Shown here in pieces: positions 21,011 through 34,609 of a DNA stretch of 64,000 bases; position 1 is the first letter of the stretch; each line of letters opens with the position of its first letter. The notes below the pieces were generated by a model, which saw only the letters and a program-made list of their open reading frames with translations, had not been told where the DNA came from and searched no databases. The position numbers were made by a program, and so were the translations under genes. The DNA is from Plazaster borealis. Its lineage: Eukaryota > Echinodermata > Asteroidea > Forcipulatida > Labidiasteridae. The stretch is taken from NCBI GenBank assembly GCA_021014325.1, contig CM037476.1:13986827-14050826 (forward strand), written 5' to 3'.

Positions 21011-21072
21011 AATAATGTCGCAAAAAGAGGGCTTTGTGTGAATGCATCAAGCCCTCTTTTTGCAGCATTATT
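21011..21072. ncRNA. 62-nt hairpin, possible pre-miRNA-like or foldback relic
   Basis: AATAATGTCGCAAAAAGAGG... pairs with ...TCTTTTTGCAGCATTATT over about 24 positions with two mismatches, leaving a 14-nt loop. The geometry resembles a microRNA precursor, but no conserved mature sequence is recognised and a MITE relic is just as possible. Confidence 0.3.
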
Positions 21073-21234
21073 ATTGGCAAACTACCTCGAACATTTTTCC
21101 AAGATAGGTTTCATTCACTAAGTTTTGGGTCCATTCACAAACCGCTGTTACAGTGTGATAACTCATGACAACAGTGCCCTCTGTCATTCAATAGATTGTG
21201 TTAGACTGGTCCATCGTTAAAGCGGGACGTCAAA

Positions 21235-22075
21235 TGTTCAGGCTATGGTTTTAGACATGCAATGTTCGCATCGCAAAAGCGGGATAAACATGTTGCTCAG
21301 ATTCTCCGTTGCGCCATCCGTTGTACCACGACTCCTGAACCAATTCCTTGTAAGCAGTTGCATACCCATGATGCTTTTAGAGCCCTCATTTCCCTCTCCA
21401 ACCTTTGCAAAAAAGTCCCCCATCACCACGAGTAAATTATGCTTATAAATATTCTCCATGACACAATGTATTTGGTTTCCATTCCTGTAGTATTTATGTG
21501 CACGAGACGCCTTTTTAGTGATTTCTCTGCTATCTTTGACACCCTCATGGGAACTCTATGATGATGTACATACATGTATGTAGGTTACCCGGCTTCTCTG
21601 CCTGAAAATGTTACTTTCTCATAGTCTGATCTCTCCAATGCTCATGGTGAATTTCCCAAACATTATCCATCTGCATTCACTAATGCCCAACCAATCAATT
21701 TCAATTTCAATTAAATCCATCTTTTTGGCAAGTTGAGCTGATTTCCCAATGGTGAAACGTGTTCTAACATTTCAACATTTAAAGTATATTTTGGCTTGGT
21801 TATTGACATATTTGGACTGTGAACAATTCCTTTGTATCCTTTTGCTTGGTTATTGACTTAGTCGGACTATGCAAAACATTTCAGCTTTGGTCCAGAAGCG
21901 TCATGCCATCGACATACATGATATTATCATGCTCTGGTACTTGGACCATCGCCTCACCATCCAGCATTACCTGGGATTCGATTTTCATTAACTTGCTGTT
22001 ATAATAAAAACAATTTGAACTGGTCTGTGGTCCTCCTCGATTGTTACGTTGGGGTTTCGTTTCCTTAGCCATGCT
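21235..22075 (-). pseudogene. LINE endonuclease remnant, second copy
   Basis: The - strand reads, in broken frames from right to left, MAKETKPQRNNRGG, IDWLGISECRWIMFG and HNLLVVMGDFFAKVGEGN. LGISECRW and GDFxAKVG are signatures of LINE APE endonucleases. The reverse transcriptase is missing, so the copy is truncated. It differs in sequence from the LINE at 16.4-20.3 kb. Confidence 0.65.
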
Positions 22076-22755
22076 AGTTTCAAGGGTGTACTAAAAGAAT
22101 GAAACATTGAGTGCTCTTCGGTTCAGGCAGGCTACTACTTTTTCGCTTTTCACCCAAGTTGAACTAACTAGCCCAAACACCACTGACCATGATGCTGAGT
22201 GCATGAATACCAATGACATTCTTGTGAATTTAAGCATACTTTAATTTTCACGAGTGATGTAGACTTTGGTCGCCCACGTGGATATTTTCAGTCCTCACTT
22301 AGAAAACTTTGCTCTTCCTCATTAGGTCATCTTTCTTTGCCCTATTTGGTTCCCTGTGTCGATTCTATCACTCTATAGGCTAATATAGTTGGGAACTATC
22401 TAGCCTGCTGGTCATCTCAGCTATTCTGTATTTCTAATCAAACTCTTGATACTCTCATCCAATATACTGAAATCTGAGACATACTCTTGCTTTTGATTAC
22501 ACTTATTTCTTCTTTGGTTTCAATGATGAAACTTTCCCTTGTTGATTGAAATTGCTACATTATAACCCATTACGGTCCTGATCAAAATGCAACAATACAC
22601 AATTTTTAAATACATTGACGTGAGTCCAACTTTATCATCTATGGCGTTTGTTTGTTTGTTTGTTTGTTTTGGGGTTTGTTGTTATGTATCACAACACTGT
22701 TAACAGGCTAAATCATATTTTTAATATGTACCTGTTTGGATTGTTTTGATTGCAG
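22076..22755. other. No gene seen
   Basis: AT-rich sequence with a short GTTT repeat at about 22648-22670, leading to a strong acceptor at 22755. Confidence 0.35.
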
Positions 22756-22967
22756 TGGGCCTGATGAGCCATTTGAAGAGAACCTCATCACTACTCAATG
22801 ATGTCACAGTAGCTTGGATGTTCTGCAACAGCCTTGGACAATGATTCCGCAGTTCTTGTGAAGAAGGGTTGAGTTGAACAGAAAACCAGGACAGTCATCA
22901 ATTTCAGCATCAGACTGCACGCCCTGTATGATGTCATTTAAGACCTCTTCAGCCGAAATTTCAATAG
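22756..22967 (+). other. Candidate internal exon 3 of a spliced transcript
   Basis: 212 nt between TTGTTTTGATTGCAG and the donor AATAG|GTGAGT. Stops occur in all frames. A 39-codon frame could run from exon 2 (MKDADNLLL) into LMSHLKRTSSLLNDV and end at TGA. No protein family is recognised. Confidence 0.4.
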
Positions 22968-23444
22968 GTGAGTTTGAATTGTGTTTAGTATTCTCCTCAG
23001 TGATAAACAATGGGGTTCTAGAAATAATCAGATAAGTGTACCATTTGAAGAGAGGATACTCCATTCATTGGTATCAAACAGGATTCAAGTGAAAGATATC
23101 CATTTAATCCAACGGTTTGTACAAGTTCACATCATTTTAAAACAATTTAATGTTTATGATGTGTTGGGGTAGGATGAAGGACTGCTGTCTAAGCCCAAAC
23201 ATATTGTTGCATTCTCAGAAGTGTACCAAAAGGTTCAATTCTTTATTGGTCACTTACTTTATTTATTGGTCACTTACAATCTGGAAACTTCATAAAGCAT
23301 TTTAAGAGAATTGTTTGAAAGTTCTAAGCATAACAATCCATAAGAACCAAACAATGCTACCAAGCATTATCTCTTGATCATGTAGTAGTTGACGCTTTAT
23401 GACATGGACATGTATTTTGCTCATATCATGTTGTGATGGTGAAA

Positions 23445-23642
23445 GATTGGGTGTGATCCCTGGCTACATGGCAGCTAACGGTTGTATGGCTTCTGACTGG
23501 CACCCCCGATCAAAGATATTGACAAAATAGGGAGACCGCCAACAAGGGCTAGCTCAGTTGGTAGAGCGCCGGCTTGTTAATCCGGAGGTCGTTGGTTCAA
23601 ATCCATCTCTAGTAAATTTTTCTTTGTTCAACCCTCAAATTA
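23445..23642 (+). repeat. SINE-like repeat with tRNA-like module, copy 2
   Basis: Same leader as the copy at 8018 (TGGCTTCTGACTGGCACCCC), then AGGGCTAGCTCAGTTGGTAG and GGTTCAAATCC, with an anticodon-like loop TTGTTAA. The shared tail contains TTGTTCAACCCTC. The acceptor arms do not pair, so a functional tRNA is unlikely. Confidence 0.75.
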
Positions 23643-26600
23643 TTTGATAAAAGATTAGCTTACAACTGTGTGATGTACTGATCTTCAAGCGACTATTCAG
23701 TCCGTCTCTGTTTGAGATAATCAAATTGTGTTCCATTTAATGTCTAATAACTTGATTAATATTGCAGCCAGCTTTCTACCATTCTTGTAATTGGTGAGTG
23801 TTATTAAGAGTATACATTGTCCAGTATAGTTTAAAAATATTACAGCAATTGCAAAATTGTACTTTTAGTTCAACCAAAAGCAGTATCTATTCTGAAAATA
23901 CCAAAGTGAAAATGCAACTCTTTATAATACGGTTGATAGGCAGAATATCATGTCTATATATGACTGATTTGAAGGGTGGTCTAAATTAGTTTGGAGTCTG
24001 CTACCAAGTTACATAGGTCATAACATTACTTAGGAAAGCATGCCACAAAGCTAAAGTACATTGTACATGGAATAATTCAATGGGAAAGTGTTGGTATTAT
24101 AGATCAATGTTGAGGCAAACCGTTTGAAGATATGCAATAAAAAATCAGATAACTCCTTGCTATTTTGATCTCCAAAATTCAACTATGTAAATAAATAATG
24201 CCTTTGGTACATGCCTCCAGTTTGTGACAACCTGGGCCCACTGAGAAGTCCAGTGAGCTATTTTAAGTGTGGTGTGGATTTTTCTTTCATTGGAATTGAG
24301 GATGGATTTAACATTTCATGCTCACAATGTACCAAGTACTCAACAGTTAACATTTACTAGCCAGATGGTGTTTTTTCACATACAGAAGTGATAAATAAAG
24401 ACAAATTGTAGGGTTGGTATTTATTTGGGGGAAAAATTAATCAGTTTCAATCATACCAGTATCAATCAATCCCAAGAGGAATGTTTTCATTAAGAGAATA
24501 GCATTTGACAAACCACTGTTGCTTATTTTTGTTGCTTATTTCTGTAATTAATAAATAAGCCTATAGCAGAAATTTTTTCACAGGGATAGTAAGTGTTTAA
24601 TCAAAACTATAGAGAATAGGATTCTACTCTTCCAAAAAACAATGATTTGATTGGTTAGCTAGTTATTTGTCCTGATATTGACACCACACCATCTCTTCTA
24701 TCTATCATCTTCATGACCCTCTGTAGTAATAAACTCATCCCTGGCATTTCTCAGACCACTTGCCCAAGTGAGTTCATTGTCGTGGGTCAGTGTTATAAAT
24801 CACCTGATGCTTTCTATTATACTCTACAGACCTATTTTCTCTCCTGATTTTTTCTCTCATATTGATCTGGCTGGAATTGAGTTCTCTTGTTTTGAATTAA
24901 AGACTTCTGTAATGGTATTAATTTGATGGGAACAAGAAGTTGCCCCTGGTATTGGCCTTGGTGCCCCTCTAGCTAGAAGTTTCCCAGTTACTTAACGTTT
25001 TTCTAATTGAAGTCTGCAGTTGGGATCCATTTTACACAGTTTGAATTTACACAGCTGTTGATCTTTTCGACATATTTTGGATCCAATTGATGAAGAATAC
25101 AATGTGATGCAGAATAGTTACAGAAACCTTTGCATCATTCTAAAGTAAATATTATCAAAGTGATCAAATAGTCAGTGAATGACTTGAAGACAAATATTTT
25201 AGAACGTTGTACATGAATTGTGTATGTGACTTTCCAATACAAGAAAGAGATGCACTAACACCAGCTTCTCTGAAAATGTCTTCATCAGTGATTCCAAAAA
25301 GAGAGGCACTACTTTGCCTTTAACCCTCTCAAACACCTGTACTTCTTCCTTCTAGATCTCATTGTTGAGGCACAAACCTCCACCACCTCTTGTACCTCTT
25401 TACTTTCTTCTTGATCTCATGGAATATTGAGACACTACTTTGCCTTCAACCATCACCACTGCCTTTATACATATAATGCCCATCCTTATATCTTGATGTG
25501 GCCCTTTTGTGTGATTGATCTGTCGCATGTTTGTACCAGACATGAAATTTATATAACCTGTACCAATTAGGACTCTACAGGTACATGTAGACTCTCTACA
25601 GCTTTAACAATTCAATTCCTCCTGCAGATGAAATTAAGGTCAAGACACAATTTTGCTAAGATATGACTTTTCAACATCTTTTTCTTCTCTTATGTATGAC
25701 TTTTATAGTTGTTAGTCAAGAAAGAGTTTTTACACACTGTTACCCCCCCCCCCCAAAAGAAAACTATTGGGAAGTATTGTTCTGAAAATAAGTGTGGATG
25801 CAACGAACATTTGTAAATGTTTGAGGCTGCTCTTGTCCTTGAATTTGATCTTCAACAATTGTCAAACAAATACAAAGGCCAAAGTTTTCTAGAGAACTTA
25901 AAATTCCTTCATGCATCTTATTCAGAAGTTCTCAATAGCTTTGGGCAATTGCTGTCAACCTTAATTGAGCACAATATGCTTAATAAAGTTTTTCTTCTCA
26001 AAAATGACTTTGGTTATTTATTTCCTTCTTGTTTAAAAGACTCTGGTCAAGCACTTATTCCATTTAGCACTCAGAGTAACTTCTGGTATCACAAACTGAA
26101 CCAATCCTTAGAATTACATTTTTATTTATACATGTATTTACACGTATACCTCAATTTTGCCATTGATGTTATGTGTCTAGTCAACAAACTATTCAGTCTA
26201 ACTGTGTTCCTGTAATGTTTATTTGGAATTATGTTAAGGACATGGTAGTTATAGTGTTTTTCAAAACGTGTAAGTGAAACAGGCATAACATGTACAAAAA
26301 GGAACACAATTGTGTAACCAAGGTCCTTTTGTGACAAGTATGAACACTCATTTTTACGTTTCTTTTATTTCTTTTTAAATTATATTTCTTGAAAGCCTTA
26401 ATGATTGGAAGGAATAGTCTCTTCCTGAAGCCATTGACATACCATGTCTTTAGTCTATTTGTCAAATTTTATTAATTGTTCATATAGTTTCATATGGTTT
26501 CATTACCATTCTAAAAACTAAGCAGCCAGAAGGCTATTATTTTGTCACAATCTTTCAACTTAATTTCCACGGCGAAAGCCTCTGGAGTTATACTAAAAGA

Positions 26601-27839
26601 GCTATTACCGATAAACTGATCTCACCATAAACTCCACATAATCAGTAATTTTTACTGCATTGAAGCATTAAATTATGCATTTTTTGATATCATTGGGGGG
26701 ATGGGGGGTGGGCAAGGCCACTGATACTCTTAGCATGTATGATACTTCATATAAGGCCATTATTCAGGAAACAATTCTAATTAAAAATTTGTTCAAAACA
26801 ATACAGTAGTATTACTTTATTAAATTTAATTCAATGAATCTCAACTTGGGAAAACTCAGTCAGTGCTAAAACTGAATCAGTAGGCCCTAAGCTAAGACTT
26901 TATATTTTAAATAAACAATTTGTGAATTTCAACACATAAACAAATCAACATCTTTATTGTGAGCCAAAAATGAAGAAGCCCTGTTGTCAATATTGTATCA
27001 CTCAATGAGCATTTTAAATGATTGACTCAAATTAGAGTAATCATCTTTTTGCAGTGTTTAGACTGCAGACAAGCACTACTTTTATTTCAAAACAAGAATT
27101 CCATTACATTCTGTTGACTTTGAAGATCATTTTGATTTGTTTGTGTGAAGGCATTCTACTTAGTCTCTGAAATACACTTTGGGGAAATTTGTGTTTTCAC
27201 ATTTTAAACAAGTGAAGAAACATTTCATTGAAATATCATTGTTTCTTTCAATGGCTTGTCAAAACCCTCCTACTGTCTGACTAGTCAGTATCATCCAGTG
27301 GTTTTAAATGATAAATAAACTATGCCAATCTGCAATTATAATATCAATTAGCGAATGCATCTACGTAGTATACACACAGTGTATAGTTAGTTCTGTGTGC
27401 AGTTGTGCGATAACACACAACCCTTGCAGTTGAATGGTTGGTTGGAAATTTTGCTGGAAAATGTTACAAAAAGTGGGATGTTTTTAAGAAGTCAAAGCCA
27501 TGTTAAAGTATTATCCGGTCATTGCAGTCACGTGAGTTATTCTAAAAGTTGGGGTTAGGAATAACTTCAATGTTTAGGACAAACAGATCTTGACATACAC
27601 AAACTAATAGTTTACCCAAAGTGTACGTTTCCTGTTAGAGATTCTTCTTTCATGGCAGGTTTAGAACAGTGTAAACAAAATGTTACCAACTATCCATTAT
27701 AAGACAAAAGCATCTTCAGAAACTTAAACTTAAGAGGGAGTTTGTATGTACACAAATCATAACATGAGAAAGTTTCTTGCTACAACAGTGAACTTTTGGT
27801 GTGAATGAACATGTGATATGTATTTTTACCACTTGGAAT
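23643..27839. other. AT-rich stretch without recognisable genes
   Basis: Nothing with a protein domain. A 132-codon frame at 25817-26215 is leucine/phenylalanine-rich, as expected of AT-rich DNA, and matches nothing I know. Homopolymers occur (C-run near 25744, G-run near 26694). Confidence 0.35.
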
Positions 27840-28500
27840 TGTAAGAGTGCAACAAAAACAGATTTAGATTCTTTTTGGCAATGGTTATCAGATGGTTATA
27901 ATTATGAAGGAGATATTAGGAGTGGTCAGTGGACTTAGATTCTTGTGGCGATGGCCATCAGAATAATTGGTCCAAACCTTGACTGCAAACAGCCAAAATA
28001 AAAATGGAGATATAAGGAGTGCTCAGTAGCTAGACTCCTTGATGAAAGTAGTGAACATGATAAGGAGTGGTCAGTAACTGGATTTGTATTCTTGTGGCGA
28101 TGGTCATCAGAATAATGGGTCCAATCCTTGACTGCAACTAGTCAAAATAGAAAAGGAGATATAAAGAGTACCATAGTCAGTAGACTCCTGGATGAAAATA
28201 GTTCACGTTGTGAAGAAGATATATTATGTGTGGTCAGTAACTGTGTTAGGATTCTTGTGGCGCTGGTCATCAGAATGATTGATCCGACTTCTGGCTGCAA
28301 GTAGTCTATAAAAATAGAGAAATAGGAAATGGTCAGTGACTGGGCCTAGATTCTTGTGGCGATGGTCATCAGAATAATGGGTCCTACTCCTGACTGCAAA
28401 ATATCTACATGAAAAAGAGATAAATTTATAAGGTGTGAACAATAACTGGACTTGGATTCTTTGGCGATGGTCATCTGAATAATTGGTCCGACCTGCTTCA
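27840..28500. repeat. Diverged tandem repeat around GGCGATGGTCATCAGAAT
   Basis: The block TTCTTGTGGCGATGGTCATC plus AGAATAATGGGTCC recurs near 27945, 28092, 28254, 28352 and 28456, with a degraded copy near 27870, at spacings of about 100-165 bp. The intervening text (GAGATATAAGGAGTGGTCAG) is repeated too. Non-coding. Confidence 0.7.
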
Positions 28501-31500
28501 CTGTACCTCTAAGACCCTCTAAGACCCATCCAGTCTTTGCCCAACTGTTTGATAACTATTGCCTTAAATGTTTGTACAACAAGTGGTTTCTAACAAGGCT
28601 CACTACAGAAGTTCTGAACTGACTTGATTATAAAAATAGTGTTTTATTGAAGAAGGGGAGGGTCACATGAGGGTGCAATGTACACAATACTCCTGATTTC
28701 TTAGACAAATTTATCAGGAATGGGGGGGGGGGTCGCAAAAAGAATGTAGAATTTTATTGAATAGCGTGATAACAACTACTAATTTAGTTGTCTCAACTAA
28801 CTGTTTTCACTCTACTGTACATGCCATGAAAAGTCATTTAGTTTAATTTAAAACAAAATAAAATATCTATAGTATTCCAATATTTTGGAAATGAATTTTC
28901 AATCTAGCAGCTGTGTGGTTAATGCTCCACATGTCCTTTTTTAATTGTAAGAGACATCCAATTGAAAAAGATTCTGCTAAGAAATAATTGCACAATCTCA
29001 AAAAGATAATGTAATTTAAGTTTCTTGTGTGGAATGTAGAGGTTTTCCCACAGCATAATGTTAATACGTTTTTAATGCTATCCTGGTCACATGCTACTTT
29101 GGGTCTTTGTAAGGGTAGCGGGTAGCAGGAGCTACTTCAGGATCTGACACTCCTGCCCACGTGATGTTACAGGTCCACTTTCCCTCAGTGGTTCTACCTG
29201 GTTGGGCCCTACCCGGGGTTAAGGGTATATTGAGAAACTCATGACTAAACAGTGAAAGACTTCATTGCTGTACTTATTGAATGCCAGATAAACATTCACA
29301 AAAAAGGAAGACACACAGCTTGGAGAATATGGATCAACTTTTAACCACTATCTGCTTCGACTATTCAAATGAGAAATCTGACACTACCGCAAAAACCGTA
29401 AGATTCTGACATTCATCAGTTTGTCAAAGTGAGGAAGTGTTCCAACCCAGGAAAGACTTGCCAAGGATGCTGCAATTTTAACAACGACCTAAGGGCTGGT
29501 GCAGGGAACGATATAAATCAATGGAGGATATATGTAGGCCTATCCATTGCTAACAGCCGATTGATGACATCAAGATTGTTATAACCCATTCATCAGTCCT
29601 GTCCTGCACCCAATCCAAGAACTACTACCAAAAGAAACTTCTAACCAGAGGAGAGTTTTGAGAATGTTAAACTACAACTTGGTGATTTTAAGGAGTGCAT
29701 TCACATCCAGTAATAACAACAGAACTGATAGCAACAACCAATTTTGATGATATCAACGAAAGGATTGACATTCAACTCTATAAACAGAACTGCTATCAAA
29801 TTCAACAGGAGGTTCTGTAAGACTGCCCCCTGATGATATCAAGGAATGGAGTCACATAAACTAACTTCATCAAAACTGTCTATAAAATATGGAGAATGCT
29901 CCTGAGACTGCAAATGGATGGAATCACAACAAACTTCACCAACAGAACTTTTATCAATAACCACAACCCTTCAGAGTGTGTGACTTGATAATTTCATGGA
30001 GTGGAACTTGGAGTCAACAAAATGAACAGAACTGTTATCTATAGAATGGAATGTAAATGAAGGATTGCTCCACTTCACATCAGAGACTGCATTCCACTAC
30101 ATCCATCCATTCTAAAATTAATATTGTGAAAATTATATAATGCATGTGACTGGGTGGCTGTTAAGTTTGTTTTAAGTTCCCTTAATATTGAACTGTTTGA
30201 AATTAATTACAAATCTTTAGATATTTCTTTCTTCTAAGGGGAAGTACGTAAACACACAACCTAGTTTGAAATTTCACAAATTAATAACAATAATAATAGT
30301 GGAGTGTTGTAAAGCGCATATCTCCCACTAGCTGCTCAAAGCAAAAGAAAAATGTTATAAAGTCAAGCCATCATATAAAATGCTTGATTGTTTTCTGCAC
30401 TCATTATTAGATTTCTTTGTTTTTGCATCATCAGGTTTAAAAATGGAAATTTCCAATCAAAAAACAACTCACTGAATATATTGTGCAAGATTGAGGGTCA
30501 ATACAACCCGTGCAATTTGTACATCCCCCTTAAAAGAAAAGTGAAATAACTAGACATTTCATTAGACTCTTATTTTGGATTTACAGGTAGACTGAATAAT
30601 AATGGTGACAGACAAAGTGTATCTTTTCTTATTTCTGATGTTTTCAATGAATATTTTTATTAGTTACAGTTAAGTGATTCATTTGAATTGGTTCTGTTTG
30701 TCCATAATTTACTCTTTTAGAAACCTTTTATTTCAAAAGGAAATCTGAATAAAAAATAATCATAATATTTCATCTCCATGAAAAATAACGATGCATTTAA
30801 GAGAATCTATAAATAATTTCTTCTTGAAAAAATGACAGTGCCTAATAATTCAAGAAATAAGATCATAACAAAACATTGCATTCACACACTATTATTTTCA
30901 AATGCTACCCAAAGGATCTGAAATAATTTCCTTAATCTAAAAAAACCTGTTCACTACTGACCAACACGGTCATAAAGGTCACTCCTTTCAGTCGAACTAT
31001 TTCCCCACCACTTCCCCGTTAAAATAACACATGTGGAAATAGTCCAGCACAGTTATCACATTTGGATTTGTATTATCACAAATACAACATACAAATTACA
31101 GTAATTCAACAGATACTGCGTCACTGGATGGGATAGCACCAATAATTATTATCCATCGTTAATTTCCTGTGGTGGTACATTCCTTGCCTTTCATCTCTAC
31201 AGATAACCCATTATTATTTCTTTAAAAATGACATGGACTTGATTTCCAATTCCTTTTTAAATGTCTTGCTTTTCTTCTTCTCTCCCAAATAAAAAGGTTT
31301 CCTTTTTCCTCTCAACTCACTGACTTATTGATCATGTGTGGATGCCACTTCTAAAGTCACTGACCTTTTATCATGTGTGGATGCCAATTGGGGTCTTTTA
31401 GAAGTTCAGAATACATGCAGATAAAGATATGCACTCATTTGATTGTCATGATATAAAAGATTTGATCTTTTGAAAACTCATTAGTCAACATAAATTGAGC

Positions 31501-32103
31501 AAACTTGTTTAGACAGTGCCATCCATCCTCAATTCCAGCCCACAGCTTTTCTAGAATATCAAAACCATAATGAACTGCCTCAACTTGGTCAAGGATTAGA
31601 ACAATCTGGACAATGTATGCTTGTTATGATGTTAGAATTTAGGCTTAGAAAATTAGCTGATATGTTATGGAATAATGTTATTGATTCGAATCGGCCAAGG
31701 CAGGGTACAGGAAATTTGATATTCAATCGGATATAAATCACTTCAGTCTATCAACATCATGTGATTGCTGGAAGAACAGCTTGAAATCAATGATAAATCT
31801 AAGGTCAAAGACGTCACGTTTTGATGTAAACGAAAAGGTAATACAATCGGGTCACAACTGACCATTTCCCTGAACAAGATTAGAATTTACTGCTGGTGAT
31901 CTTTGCAATGGCTGTTTATAAGTGTTGCATGAGACTTGTATACACACTGCTCTCAAGTTTTGTAGATATTAACTTTTTTTTAAAGTTACAGAAAAGCAAA
32001 ACAACAATAATAAAATTAACCGTCGCGACATCATCCTGTACCCTGCCTTTCAAAACTTTGATCAACATGAAAGTCTAATTCATTTACTTCATTTTGTTTG
32101 CAG
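28501..32103. other. AT-rich stretch with weak internal repeats
   Basis: Between 29.7 and 30.1 kb the phrase AACAGAACTG(C/T)TATCAA recurs about four times at irregular spacing. 29100-29230 is locally GC-richer and includes a CACGTG E-box. No gene recognised. Confidence 0.35.
30285..30350. mobile_element. LINE 3'-tail fragment
   Basis: AATAATAATAGTGGAGTG, then GTAAAGCGCATATCTCCCAC, resembles CR1/L2-type LINE 3' ends with an ATT tail. Only about 65 bp are present. It is one of very few mobile-element traces in the 24-50 kb stretch. Confidence 0.45.
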
Positions 32104-34390
32104 TGAGCCTGTGACGTAGAGGAGATGGATGTGGATGGAACAATTATTGATGTATCACCTCACTTGTCTGGATCTTCAGTGATGTTTGGGAAATGGCCTC
32201 CTCAATTCTACAGTCAACAAAAAGGCAATGAGAACTTGTCGGTACAGAAGGGTAGTAGAAAAGAGCAAATCCATGGCAATGGGGGATACTCCAGACTTAT
32301 ACATCTCAGTTTGAAACAGTGATTTAAGCTGTATGCAATGAAGGAATTTCATCAAGGAAATTAGTTTAATCCAAAGTCATTCAGCTGTCAAACGGGGCTG
32401 TCAAAAAAATTTCCATTGTTGATAATGTGATACCTGAACATTTTGAAAATCACTATACTGAAGCTACAGAAACTGTCATTATTATACTCTCATTGACATG
32501 GATTTGCTGTTAGTTGGTTCTGATTCATCCTCAAAAGATGAGAATAATAAAATATCAAAATCATAATGCCAGGCACATGGTAGAAAAGGCCTTTGGTTAT
32601 AAGGTTATGTTATGCCTAAACCCAGATACATTTTAGTTAGCATTTACACGTGTGTGTATTCACTTCCTGAAAAACAAAGAAGTTTTACAGCAATTGATTT
32701 TTATTAGAAGTTTACTACAATCAAGTTGGATTTCATCCACTGTCAAACAAACTGCAACAGTCTTGTTGTAATTTTTGTTCTGGCCAAACTAAAATTATAT
32801 GCAGAAAGGTTTTCCTCAATAAAAATGCAAAGGGAATAGAAATCTCAATAATTCTCTCTTTTTTAAATTCTTAAATATAAACAAGAAACTAATTTGAGAA
32901 ACTTGATGATGAGGGCTTACAAGTTTTTCTCCATGTGCCTGGTTGTAAAGCCAAAGTGCAGCATCGGTTTGTTTTTACAAATATTATGCAATGTCCCTTA
33001 GTAAAAACCAGTATGTCGGCATTCAAGAAAATGTATTTATTGAATCAATGAGGACTTACCTGACGGATACACACAGGAGTGTGAAGATGTACAGGTTTCA
33101 ACATCAAATGTAGAAACAATCCTTTAACTGTTGCAAAGCAACCATAAAGAATGATCAACAGTTGACATACATCATGTTGGTGAACTATTCCAACCAAAGG
33201 AATGAAACTAACTTGTCCTCTTGCCATAGCAGTACTTTCTGCTGTAAGTTTCAATACCATTGAAGAACAGCTTATCGACAATACAATAAAATGTGTCTGA
33301 TGCTGTTAGTTGAAGTACTCAAACCTAGCAAAGTTGAATACTTCAGCCTCTTTATTCCAACATAACGATGCTGCGCTTTGGCTTTACACAAACATTTTAT
33401 TAAGGACGTTCTGAGGTTGATTTTGAATTGTCATGTTAGACAAATATAAATTGTTATGGTTGAATAGAGAATTTGATTGAATTTTATGTAAGAATTGTTA
33501 ATGTTTAATATGGAAATGTACACTGGCACATCATATTATTTAAACTTAAAATTTATTGTAACATAACTAAACTGATAAACTGTGTAGATGCAGTTTGGTA
33601 TAGTGACAACTTACCTGGTAGACACCATGGATGAACATGAATACCATGCAGAGCATAGCAGTAATGTTAAAAACTCCCCAGCCAAAATGTTTTGCTTGAG
33701 TCAATGTTTATGCATCGCCAATGAACAACAGTTTGGCAAGAAAGAGCCGAGCACTTTAGCTGTGCAAAAGCACTTGACCTAAGATTATGATGTTTTATGG
33801 GAGAGAAACACTAAACCTGAATCAAGCCTCAACACCAGGAGCATTGTCATGTATTGACGTGTACGTAGCTTGATTATATACTGTACTCATTGTAGCTACA
33901 TCCTAACGAGTGAAGGCATTGTTCAAAAGATGCATCTGATTGAAATGTAAAGATGTTAAAGAATTAACAAACTCAGATTGCAGTAATCCTCACTGTCAAT
34001 CTCCACTGATAGCAATGCTTCAAAACCTACGAGTTAATCATTATGTGCTGTCCCTTTGAAAACAATTTAGCTGAATAGACCGCCAATTTTTCCCCCCAAA
34101 GATAGAAGTTTTATCTAAATGCAAGGTACACACACTGTCCATAGAAGATCAATTGAAGAAAACAATTGTGAGCGAAAGATGTTTAGCAGTGAACAATGTT
34201 TACAAAACAGTGGATATGAAAAACCATTCTCAAAATAGACTTTGAGATCAAGACTTGAATATGCAGATCATTTGATGGTTATTTAACCTTGTCATGAACA
34301 AAAAGCTTGAAGAAACAGTGTGTGCACCAATATTTAATATGATGTGTCAGTGTACATAGTTTTTATAACATAATAAAAAAGAGTCTGTTG
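32104..34390 (+). other. Candidate terminal exon 4 with 65-codon ORF
   Basis: Begins after ATTTTGTTTGCAG. All three frames hit a stop within the first 20 nt, then a well-placed ATG at 32125 opens 65 codons (MDVDGTIIDVSPHLSGSSV, KWPPQFYSQQ, ending LIHLSLKQ). An AATAAA at 34372 followed by a GT-rich stretch would end a 2.3-kb exon. Order and spacing with 11345, 13175 and 22756 suggest one + strand transcript. Inferred from signals only. Confidence 0.4.
32125..32322 (+). CDS. Hypothetical 65-residue small ORF
   Basis: The ORF starts 21 nt into a candidate terminal exon, in the context GAGATGG. The product is hydrophilic, with no signal peptide, membrane segment or known motif. Because short frames precede it in the putative spliced RNA, translation would need re-initiation or another promoter. 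It may be a chance frame. I do not recognise it. Confidence 0.25.
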   Translation: MDVDGTIIDVSPHLSGSSVMFGKWPPQFYSQQKGNENLSVQKGSRKEQIHGNGGYSRLIHLSLKQ

Positions 34391-34420
34391 TGTTTATTCT
34401 GTTGTCTGTTATGTGTTGGG
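34372..34420 (+). terminator. Candidate poly(A) signal with GU-rich downstream element
   Basis: AATAAA at 34372-34377 is followed within 20-45 nt by TCTGTTGTGTTTATTCTG and TTGTCTGTTATGTGTTGG, a good downstream element. It would close the putative transcript ending in exon 32104. Confidence 0.45.
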
Positions 34421-34609
34421 AAGCATCTGCTTTCTATTTCAATCTTGTTGCAGCACAGACCTTTATCACGCAAAAGCCATCATTTTAATTGATATTTTTC
34501 CTTGTCAATTTTCGAACAATGTTAAGCTGAAACAAATTTAGCTGGTAGTTTTGATCTATCTTTGAAGAGCAATGAACATTTGACGACTTGAATTACTGCT
34601 ATTGCTGTT

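Noticed and set aside
25817..26215. 132-codon frame rich in Leu and Phe
   Set aside because: No motif, no splice context, composition as expected of AT-rich DNA.
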